In this document: positions 40,286-48,537 of the stretch, piece after piece
Layout of the letters: every line of letters begins with the position of its first letter
Position numbering within the stretch: position 1 is the stretch's first letter
Source of the DNA: Cryptosporangium phraense
Lineage (GTDB): Bacteria > Actinomycetota > Actinomycetes > Mycobacteriales > Cryptosporangiaceae
DNA length: 64,000 bases
Reading direction: 5' to 3'
NCBI RefSeq assembly: GCF_006912135.1
Contig: NZ_VIRS01000007.1
Coordinates: 1 to 64,000 of the forward strand
Program-made: the position numbers and the translations under genes
The notes under the pieces: generated by a model
The model's input: only the letters and a program-made list of their open reading frames with translations
Databases searched by the model: none
What the model was told of the DNA's origin: nothing

Positions 40286-40840
40286 TCAGACCGGGGCCGG
40301 TTCGGCCCGCCGGTAGACGCCGGCCTCGCGGGTGAGGATGCCCGCGTCGACGAGGTAGCGGCGGACCGAGACGTGGTCGATCGGGGCGCCCTCGCACCAG
40401 GCCGCGAGTCGCTCGTTCACCGCCGCCTCGCCGACCTCCTCGCCCCACGGGAACGACCGCCCGGCCAGGTACTCCAGCACCAGGCGCTTCTTCGTCCAGG
40501 CGGCCGGGAAGCCGATCAGGCGGTCACCGCGGACGAACGGGCGCAGGACGGCGTCGGTGCCCGCGCCGGTCGCCTCCGGGGCCGCCCGGCGGGCGAGGTC
40601 GCGGAACACGTCGGTGCGGGCGGCGAACGCCGGGCCGTCCGGCTCGACCAGGCCGCCGGCCCGCAGGCGGGTCAGGGCGGCGTTCACGGCCCGGGGGCTG
40701 TCGCCGGTGAGCTCGGCGAGCGCCGCCGGGGTGCGGGAACCGGGGGCCTGGACGCCGAGCGTCAGCGCCGCGAACACCCGCAGCCGCACCGGTTCGGCGA
40801 GCAAACGGACCACCGCGTCGGGCGTCAGGTCGGAATCCAT
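40286..40840 (-). CDS. ArsR-like transcriptional regulator with DUF2087 domain
   Basis: 184 residues from ATG 40840. The N-terminal winged-helix (about 5-70) reads LLAEPVRLRVFAALTLGVQA and ALAELTGDSPRAVNAALTRL. The C-terminal DUF2087 domain (about 100-180) has PAAWTKKRLVLEYLAGRSFP and VSVRRYLVDAGILTREAGVY. The -10-like TAGCGT (40853-40848) ends 7 nt before the ATG, indicating a leaderless transcript. Target and effector are unknown. Confidence 0.85.
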   Translation of the reverse strand: MDSDLTPDAVVRLLAEPVRLRVFAALTLGVQAPGSRTPAALAELTGDSPRAVNAALTRLRAGGLVEPDGPAFAARTDVFRDLARRAAPEATGAGTDAVLRPFVRGDRLIGFPAAWTKKRLVLEYLAGRSFPWGEEVGEAAVNERLAAWCEGAPIDHVSVRRYLVDAGILTREAGVYRRAEPAPV

Positions 40841-40847
40841 GCGCCCG

Positions 40848-40853
40848 ACGCTA
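40848..40853 (-). promoter_or_regulatory. -10-like TAGCGT, leaderless start at 40840
   Basis: On the minus strand TAGCGT ends 7 nt before the ATG at 40840. No Shine-Dalgarno sequence is present. Confidence 0.5.
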
Positions 40854-40893
40854 ACCCCCGCCCCGGCCGACGGACGACCGATTTTCCCGGGCG

Positions 40894-41016
40894 CCCGGTC
40901 AGCCCCGCTCGGGGCGCGCCGCGGTTTGACGACTTTCCGGGGTCTCCGAGCGCCCCAGAACCCCGGAAAGTCGTGAAAGCGCGCCAAAGCCCGCCCCGGT
41001 CAGCCCCGTTCGGGGC
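40894..41016. repeat. Hairpin element flanked by a 22-bp direct repeat (REP-like copy 2)
   Basis: A perfect 15-bp stem, ACGACTTTCCGGGGT (40928-40942) with its complement at 40959-40973, sits between two copies of CCCGGTCAGCCCCG(C/T)TCGGGGC (40894-40915 and 40995-41016, 21 of 22 identical). The right-hand copy contains the 3' end and stop of the HMG-CoA-lyase gene. The hairpin resembles the one at 25038-25085. The layout looks like insertion or local duplication of a small element at a gene's 3' end. Confidence 0.65.
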
Positions 41017-41920
41017 TCAGGGCGCCCGGGAAGTCGCCCGCCCGGCCCAGCAGGGCCGGGACCGGCGCGCCCAGCTCCCCCTCGATGAACGCGGCCGCCC
41101 CCACCACCCCGGACAGCGACAACCCGGACGCCACCCCCGACCGGCGCAGCGCGTAGGCGAGGTCCTCGGTGGCGATGTTGCCGGTCGCGGCGGGCGCGAA
41201 CGGGCACCCGCCGATGCCCCCGGCGCTGGCGTCGAGCGCGGCCGCCCCGAGCGACACCGCGGCCAGCGCGTTCGCGTACCCGGTGTTGCGGGTGTTGTGG
41301 AAGTGGAACCGCAACGGGAGCGCGGTCACGTCCCGGGCCGCCTCGACCAGCCGGGCCACGTCGGCCGGGACGCCGACGCCGATCGTGTCGGCCAGCGCGA
41401 TCTCGTCGGCCCCGGCGTCGGTGCAGGACCGGACGAGCGCGCCGACCGCCGACGGGGCCACCTCGCCCTCGAACGGGCAGCCGAAGCTCGCGCCGATCGT
41501 CGCCGTGACCCGCAGGCCCGCCGCCCGGGCCCGGGCGCTGATCGCGCCGAACGACGCCACCGCCTCGGCGACCGACATCCCCTGGTTGCGCCGGCTGAAC
41601 GTCTCGGTCGCGACCACGACGACGTTCACCTCGTCCACTCCGGACGCCAGGGCCCGGTCGAGCCCGCGCTCGTTGACGACCAGCCCGATGTACGAGACGC
41701 CGCCGCCGCGCGGGACGCCGGCCATCACGGCCTCGGCGTCGGCCATCTGCGGCACCCGCTTCGGGTGGACGAAGCTCGTCGCCTCGATCCGGCGCGCGCC
41801 GGCCGCGACCAACGCCTCGACGTAGGCGATCTTGGCCGGCGTCGGCACCAGCGCGTCCTCGTTCTGCAGCCCGTCGCGCGGCCCGACCTCGACGATCTCC
41901 ACCGCTGCTCGCTCGCTCAC
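41000..41920 (-). CDS. Hydroxymethylglutaryl-CoA lyase family protein
   Basis: 306 residues from GTG 41920. The DRE-TIM motifs are present: EVGPRDGLQNED at the N-terminus, the metal-binding HFHNTRNTGYAN near residue 205, and the lyase signature GGIGGCPFAPAATGNIATED near 238 with the catalytic Cys. It would cleave HMG-CoA or a related 3-hydroxy-3-methyl acyl-CoA to acetyl-CoA and a keto acid. It is divergent from a GntR regulator, with two shared operator-like sites, and faces the CoA-transferase operon. It is therefore probably the last step of the pathway encoded there. Confidence 0.9.
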   Translation of the reverse strand: MSERAAVEIVEVGPRDGLQNEDALVPTPAKIAYVEALVAAGARRIEATSFVHPKRVPQMADAEAVMAGVPRGGGVSYIGLVVNERGLDRALASGVDEVNVVVVATETFSRRNQGMSVAEAVASFGAISARARAAGLRVTATIGASFGCPFEGEVAPSAVGALVRSCTDAGADEIALADTIGVGVPADVARLVEAARDVTALPLRFHFHNTRNTGYANALAAVSLGAAALDASAGGIGGCPFAPAATGNIATEDLAYALRRSGVASGLSLSGVVGAAAFIEGELGAPVPALLGRAGDFPGALSPERG

Positions 41921-41946
41921 CGGCCCTGTCTAACACCGACCCGCAG

Positions 41947-41956
41947 ATGTATGCAA
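41947..41956. promoter_or_regulatory. GntR operator candidate 1
   Basis: ATGTATGCAA lies 26 bp before the lyase GTG, in the region shared with the divergent gntR gene. It shares nine bases with the site at 41999. Confidence 0.55.
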
Positions 41957-41998
41957 TGCCGACGCAGCCTCTTGATCAACACGCGCCTCACCCCTTAA

Positions 41999-42008
41999 AT
42001 GTATGCAT
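41999..42008. promoter_or_regulatory. GntR operator candidate 2
   Basis: ATGTATGCAT lies 22 bp before the gntR ATG and 52 bp from the first copy, about five helical turns. The pair fits a FadR-type regulator controlling both directions. Confidence 0.55.
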
Positions 42009-42030
42009 TCGGCGAAGGGACGGACGTCAC

Positions 42031-42675
42031 ATGACGGCGGCCAGCGACCGCGCGGCGGACGAACTGCGCATTCTGATCCTCGGCGGGGAGTACGTGCCCG
42101 GCGAGCGGCTCGGCGAGCAGGAACTGGCCGCGAAGCTCGGGGTGAGCCGCACCCCGGTCCGGGAGGCGCTGCGCCGTCTGTCGGCCGACGGGCTGGTCGA
42201 GATCACCACGAACAAGGGCGCCCGGGTCGTCGAGCACCCACGCACCGACCTGAACGCGATCTTCGCGATCCGGGCCCACGTCGAGGGGCTGGCCGCCCGG
42301 GCCGCGGCCGAGTCCGGCACCGACGCCGACTTCGACCGCCTCGAGGCGCTGGCCACCGAGCTCGACGAGCACTCCGACGCCGGCCGCCTGGACGAGGTGT
42401 ACCGGCTCAACGCCGAGTTCCACGGCCTGCTCAACGGGCTGGCCGGCAGCCCGGTGATGACCAGCACGATCAACCAGCTCATCCACGCGTCGGTGCTGTT
42501 CCGGACCCTGCACGCGTTCGACGAGGCGGCCCGGCGCCGCAGTTGCGCGCACCACCACGAGATCGTCGCCGCGCTGCGGGCCCGCGACCCCGAGTGGGCC
42601 GAGGCCGTGATGCACGCGCACCTGTTCTCGGCCCGCGCGTCGCTGCTCGGGCCCCGCCTCGAGGAGGATTCGTGA
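42031..42675 (+). CDS. GntR-family regulator, FadR/FCD subfamily
   Basis: 214 residues from ATG 42031. The winged HTH (about 5-70) contains ERLGEQELAAKLGVSRTPVR and DGLVEITTNKGARVV. The FCD domain (about 80-205) contains the effector/metal residues in LNAEFHGLLNGLAGSPV and CAHHHEIVAAL. Its stop overlaps the CoA-transferase GTG (GTGA), so regulator and catabolic genes form one operon. It probably senses an acid or acyl-CoA of the pathway. Confidence 0.92.
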   Translation: MTAASDRAADELRILILGGEYVPGERLGEQELAAKLGVSRTPVREALRRLSADGLVEITTNKGARVVEHPRTDLNAIFAIRAHVEGLAARAAAESGTDADFDRLEALATELDEHSDAGRLDEVYRLNAEFHGLLNGLAGSPVMTSTINQLIHASVLFRTLHAFDEAARRRSCAHHHEIVAALRARDPEWAEAVMHAHLFSARASLLGPRLEEDS

Positions 42676-43871
42676 CTCGCCCACTCCCCCTGCACGACGT
42701 CCGGGTGATCGAACTGGGCCAGCTGCTGGCCGGCCCGTTCTGCGGGCAACTGCTCGGGGACTTCGGCGCCGAGGTCATCAAGGTCGAGGACCCGAAGGCC
42801 GGCGACCCGATGCGCCAGTGGGGCCGGGAGAAGCCGCACGGCCGGTCGCTGTGGTGGCCGGTCGTCGCCCGCAACAAGAAGTCGGTCACCGCGAACCTGC
42901 GCAGCACCGAAGGCCAGGAGCTGCTCCGGAAACTGATCACCGAGGCCGACGTGCTGCTGGAGAACTTCCGGCCCGGCACCCTGGAACGCTGGGGCCTGGC
43001 CCCCGAGCAGCTCTGGGAGATCAACCCGCGACTCGTCGTCACCCGGGTCACCGGCTACGGCCAGACCGGCCCGTACGCGGCCCGGGCCGGGTTCGGGTCG
43101 ATCGGCGAGGCGATGGGGGGCATCCGGTACGTGACCGGCTCCCCCGACCAGCCGCCGTCCCGGGCCGGCATCTCGCTCGGCGACGCGCTGGCCGCGATGC
43201 ACGCCGCTCTCGGCACGCTCGTCGCCCTGCACGAGAAGACGAACTCCGGCAAGGGCCAGGTCGTCGACGCGGCGATCTACGAGTCGGTCCTCGGCCTGAT
43301 GGAGTCGATGCTCAGCGAATGGCAGCAGGCCGGCTACCAGCGCGAACGCACCGGCCCGGTGCTGCCGAACGTGGCTCCGAGCAACGTCTACCCGACCCGT
43401 GACGGCGACTCGATCCTGATCGCCGCCAACCAGGACACGGTCTTCGGCCGGCTGACCGACGTGATGGGGCAACCGGCCCTGAAGACCGACGAGAGGTACG
43501 CCACCCACGGCGCCCGCGGCGAGTACATGGCCGAACTCGACGCGGTCATCGCCGGGTGGACCGCCCTCTCCGACACGGAGGACCTGCTGCGACGCCTCCA
43601 CGACGGCGGCGTCCCGGCCGGGCGCATCTACACCGCGAAGGACATGTTCGACGACCCGCACTTCGCCGCGCGCGAGGCGATCGTCACCGTCGACGACCCC
43701 GACCTCGGCCCGATCGCCATGCAGAACGTCTTTCCGAAGCTGTCCGCCTCGCCCGGCTCGGTCCGGACGTCCGGACCGGCGCTCGGGCAGCACAACGACG
43801 AGATCTACCGGGACCTGCTCGGCCTCCCCGAGCAGGAGATCAGCCGGCTGCGCGCAGCCGGAATCATCTGA
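42672..43871 (+). CDS. Class III CoA-transferase (CaiB/BaiF family)
   Basis: 399 residues. Family markers are VIELGQLLAGPFCGQLLGDF, ADVLLENFRPGTLERWG, TGYGQTGPYA and the catalytic-Asp segment AGISLGDALAAMHA near residue 172. It moves CoA from a donor such as succinyl-CoA to a carboxylic acid, activating the substrate. GTGA overlap with gntR and an 11-bp gap to hyuA, with AAGGAGG, make it the first enzyme of the operon. The acid substrate is unknown; a branched or methylated acid would fit with the HMG-CoA lyase. Confidence 0.92.
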   Translation: MTRPLPLHDVRVIELGQLLAGPFCGQLLGDFGAEVIKVEDPKAGDPMRQWGREKPHGRSLWWPVVARNKKSVTANLRSTEGQELLRKLITEADVLLENFRPGTLERWGLAPEQLWEINPRLVVTRVTGYGQTGPYAARAGFGSIGEAMGGIRYVTGSPDQPPSRAGISLGDALAAMHAALGTLVALHEKTNSGKGQVVDAAIYESVLGLMESMLSEWQQAGYQRERTGPVLPNVAPSNVYPTRDGDSILIAANQDTVFGRLTDVMGQPALKTDERYATHGARGEYMAELDAVIAGWTALSDTEDLLRRLHDGGVPAGRIYTAKDMFDDPHFAAREAIVTVDDPDLGPIAMQNVFPKLSASPGSVRTSGPALGQHNDEIYRDLLGLPEQEISRLRAAGII

Positions 43872-43882
43872 AGGAGGCGCGG

Positions 43883-45925
43883 ATGCGCTATCGGTTAGGT
43901 GTCGACGTCGGTGGCACGTTCACCGACGTCCTGCTCATCGACGAAGACAGCGGCGAGTCGTACCGCGCCAAGACCCCGTCCACCCCCTCCGACCAGTCCG
44001 TGGGCGTCCTCAACGGGATCGACAAGGTCTGCGCCGCGGCCGGCACCTCGATCGACGAGATCAGTCAGGTCCTGCACGGCACCACGGTCGCCACCAACGC
44101 GATCCTCGAGGGCAAGGGCGCCACCGTCGGCCTGGTCACCACCCAGGGCTTCCGGCAGGTGCTGCAGATCGCCCGGTCGTTCGTCCCCGGCGGCCTCGCC
44201 GGCTGGATCATCTGGCCCAAGCCCGAGCCGCTGGCCGCGCTCGAGAACACCGTCGAGGCGGTCGAGCGGATCGGCGCCGACGGGACGATCGTCACCCCGC
44301 TCGATGAGGACGACCTGCGCGGCAAGCTGCGCACGCTGGGCGACTCGGGGATCGAGGCGCTGGCGGTCGCGCTGATCAACTCCTACGTCCGGTCCGACCA
44401 CGAGGACCGGATCGCCGCGATCGCGGCCGAGGAACTGCCCGGGATCCCCGTGTCGGTCAGTTCCCGGGTGCTGCCCGAGCTGCGCGAGTACGAGCGCACG
44501 ATCACGACCGTGGCCAACGCGTACGTGCAGCCGCAGGTCGCCCGCTACCTGGAGAACATGGGCGGGAGACTCAACAAGCGGCTCTACGTCCTGCGCAGCG
44601 ACGGGGGGCTGGCCAGTGCCCCGGCCGCGGCCGGCAACCCGGTGTCGATGCTGCTGTCCGGCCCGGCCGGCGGCGTCAGCGGCGCGGTCTGGGCGGCGGC
44701 CCAGGCCGGCCACCCCGACCTGCTCACGTTCGACATGGGCGGCACGTCGACCGACGTCGCGCTGGTGCAGGCCGGCGTCCCCCGGATCGGGCGGGAGACG
44801 AAGGTCGGCGACCTGACCGTCCGCTCGGCGTCCGTCGACGTGCGGACGGTCGGAGCCGGTGGCGGGTCCGTCGCGCACGTCCCCGAGCTCACGAAGGCGC
44901 TGCGGGTCGGTCCGCAGTCGGCCGGGGCCGACCCCGGCCCGGCCGCCTACGGCAAGGGCGGCACCGACCCGACGGTCACCGACGCGAACGTCGTGCTGGG
45001 GTACCTGCCCTCCGAGCTCGCCGGCGGCGAGATCTCCCTGGATACGGACGCCGCCCGGGCGGCGGTCGGAGCCATTGCCGACGCGATGGGGCTGGGCAGC
45101 GTGGAGGCGGCCGCGGCGGGCATCGTCGACATCGTCAACGAGAACATGTTCGGCGCGCTGCGGCTGGTCTCGGTGCAGCAGGGCTACGACCCGCGGGACT
45201 TCGCGCTGGTGGCGTTCGGCGGCGCCGGGCCGCTGCACGCGAACGCGCTCGGCAAGCTGACCGGGGCCTGGCCGGTGATCATCCCGCCGTCGCCGGGCGT
45301 CCTCTGCGCCTACGGCGACGCCACCACCGGCCTGCGTGACGAGGCCGCCCGGACCTACATCCGGCGGTTCTCCGAGCTGACCGACGACGAGGTCCGCGGG
45401 CTCTGCGGCGAGCTGGCCGGGCAGGCCGTCGCCGCGCTGGAGGCCGAAGGCGTCGACCGGGCCGATCTGGCCCTCACGTACCAGGCCGACCTGCGCTACC
45501 ACGGGCAGGGCTTCGAGATCACGGTCGCGTTCGACCTCGACGGCTTCTCGCTGGCCGGGCTGGGGGCGCTGTTCGACGCCGAGCACGAGCGGCTGTTCTC
45601 GTTCCTGCTGGAGAAGAACGAGCGGGAGCTGGTGTCGCTGCGGGCCGCCGCCACCGGGCCCCGCCCGCACGTCGCGCCGGTGGCGCTGGTCGAGGGCGGC
45701 CCGGATCCGTCCGGGGCGGTACGCACCACGACCACGATCCACGTCGAGGGATCCTCGGTCGAGGCGACCGTGTACGACCGGGCGAAGCTGCAGGCCGGCA
45801 ACGTCGTGCCGGGCCCGGCGATCGTCACCGAGATGGACTCCACGACCCTCGTCCTGCCCGGGCACGCGGCCACCGTGCACCCGTCGGGCAGCCTGCTGAT
45901 CCGCCCGTCCGAGGAGGCTTCCTGA
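43883..45925 (+). CDS. Hydantoinase/oxoprolinase family protein, subunit A
   Basis: 680 residues. The N-terminal ATP-binding motif RLGVDVGGTFTDVLLIDEDS and the second DMGGTSTDVALV are those of HyuA-type enzymes, which also include acetone and acetophenone carboxylase subunits. GGAGPLHANALG is a further family signature. An excellent AAGGAGG precedes the ATG. Paired with the HyuB gene it should form a heteromer that uses ATP to open a cyclic amide or to carboxylate a ketone. The neighbouring N-carbamoylsarcosine-amidase-like gene favours an N-methylhydantoin-type reaction; the CoA-transferase and lyase favour ketone carboxylation. Confidence 0.9.
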   Translation: MRYRLGVDVGGTFTDVLLIDEDSGESYRAKTPSTPSDQSVGVLNGIDKVCAAAGTSIDEISQVLHGTTVATNAILEGKGATVGLVTTQGFRQVLQIARSFVPGGLAGWIIWPKPEPLAALENTVEAVERIGADGTIVTPLDEDDLRGKLRTLGDSGIEALAVALINSYVRSDHEDRIAAIAAEELPGIPVSVSSRVLPELREYERTITTVANAYVQPQVARYLENMGGRLNKRLYVLRSDGGLASAPAAAGNPVSMLLSGPAGGVSGAVWAAAQAGHPDLLTFDMGGTSTDVALVQAGVPRIGRETKVGDLTVRSASVDVRTVGAGGGSVAHVPELTKALRVGPQSAGADPGPAAYGKGGTDPTVTDANVVLGYLPSELAGGEISLDTDAARAAVGAIADAMGLGSVEAAAAGIVDIVNENMFGALRLVSVQQGYDPRDFALVAFGGAGPLHANALGKLTGAWPVIIPPSPGVLCAYGDATTGLRDEAARTYIRRFSELTDDEVRGLCGELAGQAVAALEAEGVDRADLALTYQADLRYHGQGFEITVAFDLDGFSLAGLGALFDAEHERLFSFLLEKNERELVSLRAAATGPRPHVAPVALVEGGPDPSGAVRTTTTIHVEGSSVEATVYDRAKLQAGNVVPGPAIVTEMDSTTLVLPGHAATVHPSGSLLIRPSEEAS

Positions 45926-47796
45926 TGGCCGAGATCCTGACCGACTCGTCGCCGCTGGCGTCGGTGGACGTCGACCCGGTGACGCTCGACATCATCGAGA
46001 ACGCGCTGCGCAACGCCCGGTACGAGATGGACGAGGTGCTGTTCCGGACCGCGCTCTCGCCCGGCATCCGCGAGCAGCACGACGAGTTCCCGCTGATCGG
46101 CGACCCCTCGGGGCGGATGGTCGTGGGCCAGTTCGGGCTGTCGATCCCGGCGCTGCTCGACCGGTACGAGGGGACGATCGGCGAGGGCGACGTGCTGCTC
46201 ACGTCCGACCCGTACTCCTGCGACGGCGCGATCAGCCACGCCAACGACTGGCTGGTCGTGATGCCGATCTACGTGGACGGACGGGTCGTCGGGTGGGCGT
46301 CGATGTTCGGGCACATGTCCGACGTCGGCGGGAAGACCGTCAGCTCGATGCCGACCGACGCGCACACGATCTACGAGGAGGGCGTCGTCATCCCGCCGTT
46401 CAAGCTGTACGCGGGCGGGGTGCTGAACGAGGACGCGCTGCGGATCATCCTCAACCAGGTGCGGCAGCCGGAGTGGAACCGGGCCGACCTGAACGGGATC
46501 GTCGCCGCGTGCCGGACCGCGTCCCGGCGGATCCAGGAACTGTGCGCCCGGTTCGGCACCGACACCTACGTCTCGGCCCTCGACGCGCTGATGGACCGCA
46601 ACTACCAGGCGATGAAGAAGCTGCTGACGACGATCTTCGAGGACGGGGAGACGATCAGCTTCACCGACTACATCTGCGACGACGGGGTGGGGTACGGCCC
46701 GTACGAGCTGACGCTGTCGCTGACCCGCACCGGCGACAAGGTGCTGCTCGACTTCACCGGGTCGTCGCCGCAGTCGCCCGGGCCGATCAACTACTACCTG
46801 AACGAGAACCTGGCCCGGATGTTCTTCGGGATCTACCTGATCACGGTGGCCGACCCGCAGATCCTCTGGAACGACGGGTTCTACCCGCTGGTCGACGTGC
46901 ACATCCCGGCGGAGACGTTCTGGAAGCCGTCGCACCCGGCCGCGCTGAACGCCCGCAACCACGGCGTCGGGCGGATCTTCGACCTGTTCGGCGGGCTGCT
47001 CGGGCAGAAGAACCCGTCGCTGCTGAACGCGGCCGGGTTCTCGTCGTCGCCGCACTTCATGTACTCGGGGAACTACGTGGACGGCGACCGGGCCGGCGAG
47101 TGGTTCCAGCTGTACTCGATCGGGTTCGGCGGCATCCCGGGCCGGCCGATCGGCGACGGGCCGGACGGTCACTCGCTCTGGCCGTCGTTCGTGAACATCC
47201 CGTGCGAGTACCTGGAGTCGTACTACCCGCTGCGGATCGAGCGCTGGGAGACCGTCGCCGACACCGGCGGGGCCGGGCTGCACCGCGGCGGCAACGGCGT
47301 CGACGTCGCCTACCGGTTCCTGCAGCCGGGGACGATCGCGATCCACGACGACCGGTGGCTCACCTACCCGTGGGGCGTGAACGGCGGGGACCCGGGCGCG
47401 CGCGGGCGCAAGTGGATCGACCGGGCCGACGGGTCGCGGGAGATCCTGCCGTCCAAGGTGCACGACGTGCACGTCGGGATCGGCGACGTGCTGCACTTCG
47501 TCACCTGGGGCGGCGGCGGGTGGGGTGACCCGCTGGAGCGGTCGCCGGAGCTGGTGGCCCTCGAAGTGCGGCGCGGGCTGGTCTCGGCCGACGGGGCCGC
47601 GCGCTACGGCGTGGTGATCGACCCGGACGGGGCGCTCGACCCGGCCGGGACCGACGCGCTGCGGGCCCGGCTGGCCGGGACCCGGCCGGAACCGGCGGTG
47701 TTCAACATGGGCCCGCCGCTGGCCGAGATCCTGGCCAACGCCGAGTCCGAGACCGGGCTGCCCGCGCCGCGGCCGCCGGTGGCGGCCCGCCCCTAG
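45925..47796 (+). CDS. Hydantoinase B/oxoprolinase family protein, subunit B
   Basis: 623 residues. HyuB features are VDPVTLDIIENALRNARYEM at the N-terminus, the SDPYSCDGAISHANDWLVV segment near residue 90, DFTGSSPQSPGPINYY, and the Gly-rich GGAGLHRGGNGV and HFVTWGGGGWGDPL near the C-terminus. The ATG shares one base with the hyuA stop (TGATG), so the subunits are translationally coupled. It is the metal-binding partner of the ATPase-like A subunit. A perfect palindrome follows, probably ending this transcription unit. Confidence 0.9.
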   Translation: MAEILTDSSPLASVDVDPVTLDIIENALRNARYEMDEVLFRTALSPGIREQHDEFPLIGDPSGRMVVGQFGLSIPALLDRYEGTIGEGDVLLTSDPYSCDGAISHANDWLVVMPIYVDGRVVGWASMFGHMSDVGGKTVSSMPTDAHTIYEEGVVIPPFKLYAGGVLNEDALRIILNQVRQPEWNRADLNGIVAACRTASRRIQELCARFGTDTYVSALDALMDRNYQAMKKLLTTIFEDGETISFTDYICDDGVGYGPYELTLSLTRTGDKVLLDFTGSSPQSPGPINYYLNENLARMFFGIYLITVADPQILWNDGFYPLVDVHIPAETFWKPSHPAALNARNHGVGRIFDLFGGLLGQKNPSLLNAAGFSSSPHFMYSGNYVDGDRAGEWFQLYSIGFGGIPGRPIGDGPDGHSLWPSFVNIPCEYLESYYPLRIERWETVADTGGAGLHRGGNGVDVAYRFLQPGTIAIHDDRWLTYPWGVNGGDPGARGRKWIDRADGSREILPSKVHDVHVGIGDVLHFVTWGGGGWGDPLERSPELVALEVRRGLVSADGAARYGVVIDPDGALDPAGTDALRARLAGTRPEPAVFNMGPPLAEILANAESETGLPAPRPPVAARP

Positions 47797-47802
47797 CGCC
47801 CC

Positions 47803-47834
47803 GGGTGGCCGGTCGCCCGGGCGACCGGCCACCC
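47803..47834. terminator. Perfect 32-bp palindrome after hyuB
   Basis: GGGTGGCCGGTCGCCC (47803-47818) is followed directly by its exact complement (47819-47834). As RNA it would form a very stable hairpin, 7 bp after the hyuB stop and 20 bp before the amidase GTG. It may terminate or attenuate the operon, or may stabilise the upstream message. Confidence 0.6.
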
Positions 47835-47854
47835 CCCGATTCCGGAGGTTCGCG

Positions 47855-48508
47855 GTGAACGACTTGTCGGACGACTACGCCGGGGCCGGGTTCGGGCGGG
47901 CGCTGGAATGGGGCGCCTCGCCGGCCGTGCTCGTGGTCGACATGGTGCGGGCCTACTTCGAGCCCGGCGCCGAGCTGTACCTCGGGTCCCGGGACTGCCT
48001 GGCGTCGGCGGGGCGGGTGGTCGCGGGCGCCCGCGCCGCCGGCGTCCCCGTCGTCGTGACGCGGGTGGAGTACGCGCCGGGAGGCGCCGACGGCGGGCTG
48101 TTCTACCGGAAGGTCGGCGCGCTGCGCCATTTCGACCGGGGCGCGCCCGGCGGGCTCGGGGACTTCATGCCGGAGATCGCCCCGGCCGACGGGGACCTGG
48201 TGCTGACCAAGCAGTACGCGTCGGCGTTCTTCGGGACGTCGCTGGCCGCCACGCTGGCCGCGCGGCGGATCGACACGCTGGTGATCTGCGGGGTGAGCAC
48301 CAGCGGGTGCGTGCGGGCGACCGCGGTGGACGCGGTCTCCTCGGGGTTCGTGCCGATCGTGGTGCGGGAGGCGGTCGGGGACCGCGATCCCCGGCCGCAC
48401 GAGGCCTCACTGTTCGATCTGGAGGCCAAGTACGCCGAGGTCTGGGACGAGGCCCGAGTGCTCGCCGTTCTGCAACAAGTTCCAATTACGGACGCGAATG
48501 GGCGCTAA
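47855..48508 (+). CDS. Cysteine hydrolase, N-carbamoylsarcosine amidase/maleamate amidase-like
   Basis: 217 residues from GTG 47855 (GGAGG 8 nt upstream). All three catalytic residues are present: Asp in VLVVDMVRAYFEPG, Lys in LVLTKQYASAFFGT, and Cys in VSTSGCVRATAVDA. The long N-terminus (YAGAGFGRALEWGASPAVLV) is typical of the N-carbamoylsarcosine amidohydrolase branch. It would release ammonia from a carbamoyl or maleamate-type amide, a natural follow-on to a HyuA/HyuB hydantoin opening. The preceding palindrome and own ribosome-binding site leave open partial independence. Confidence 0.88.
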   Translation: MNDLSDDYAGAGFGRALEWGASPAVLVVDMVRAYFEPGAELYLGSRDCLASAGRVVAGARAAGVPVVVTRVEYAPGGADGGLFYRKVGALRHFDRGAPGGLGDFMPEIAPADGDLVLTKQYASAFFGTSLAATLAARRIDTLVICGVSTSGCVRATAVDAVSSGFVPIVVREAVGDRDPRPHEASLFDLEAKYAEVWDEARVLAVLQQVPITDANGR

Positions 48509-48537
48509 CATCGGGACGCTTCGAGCGAGGAGGCCCG

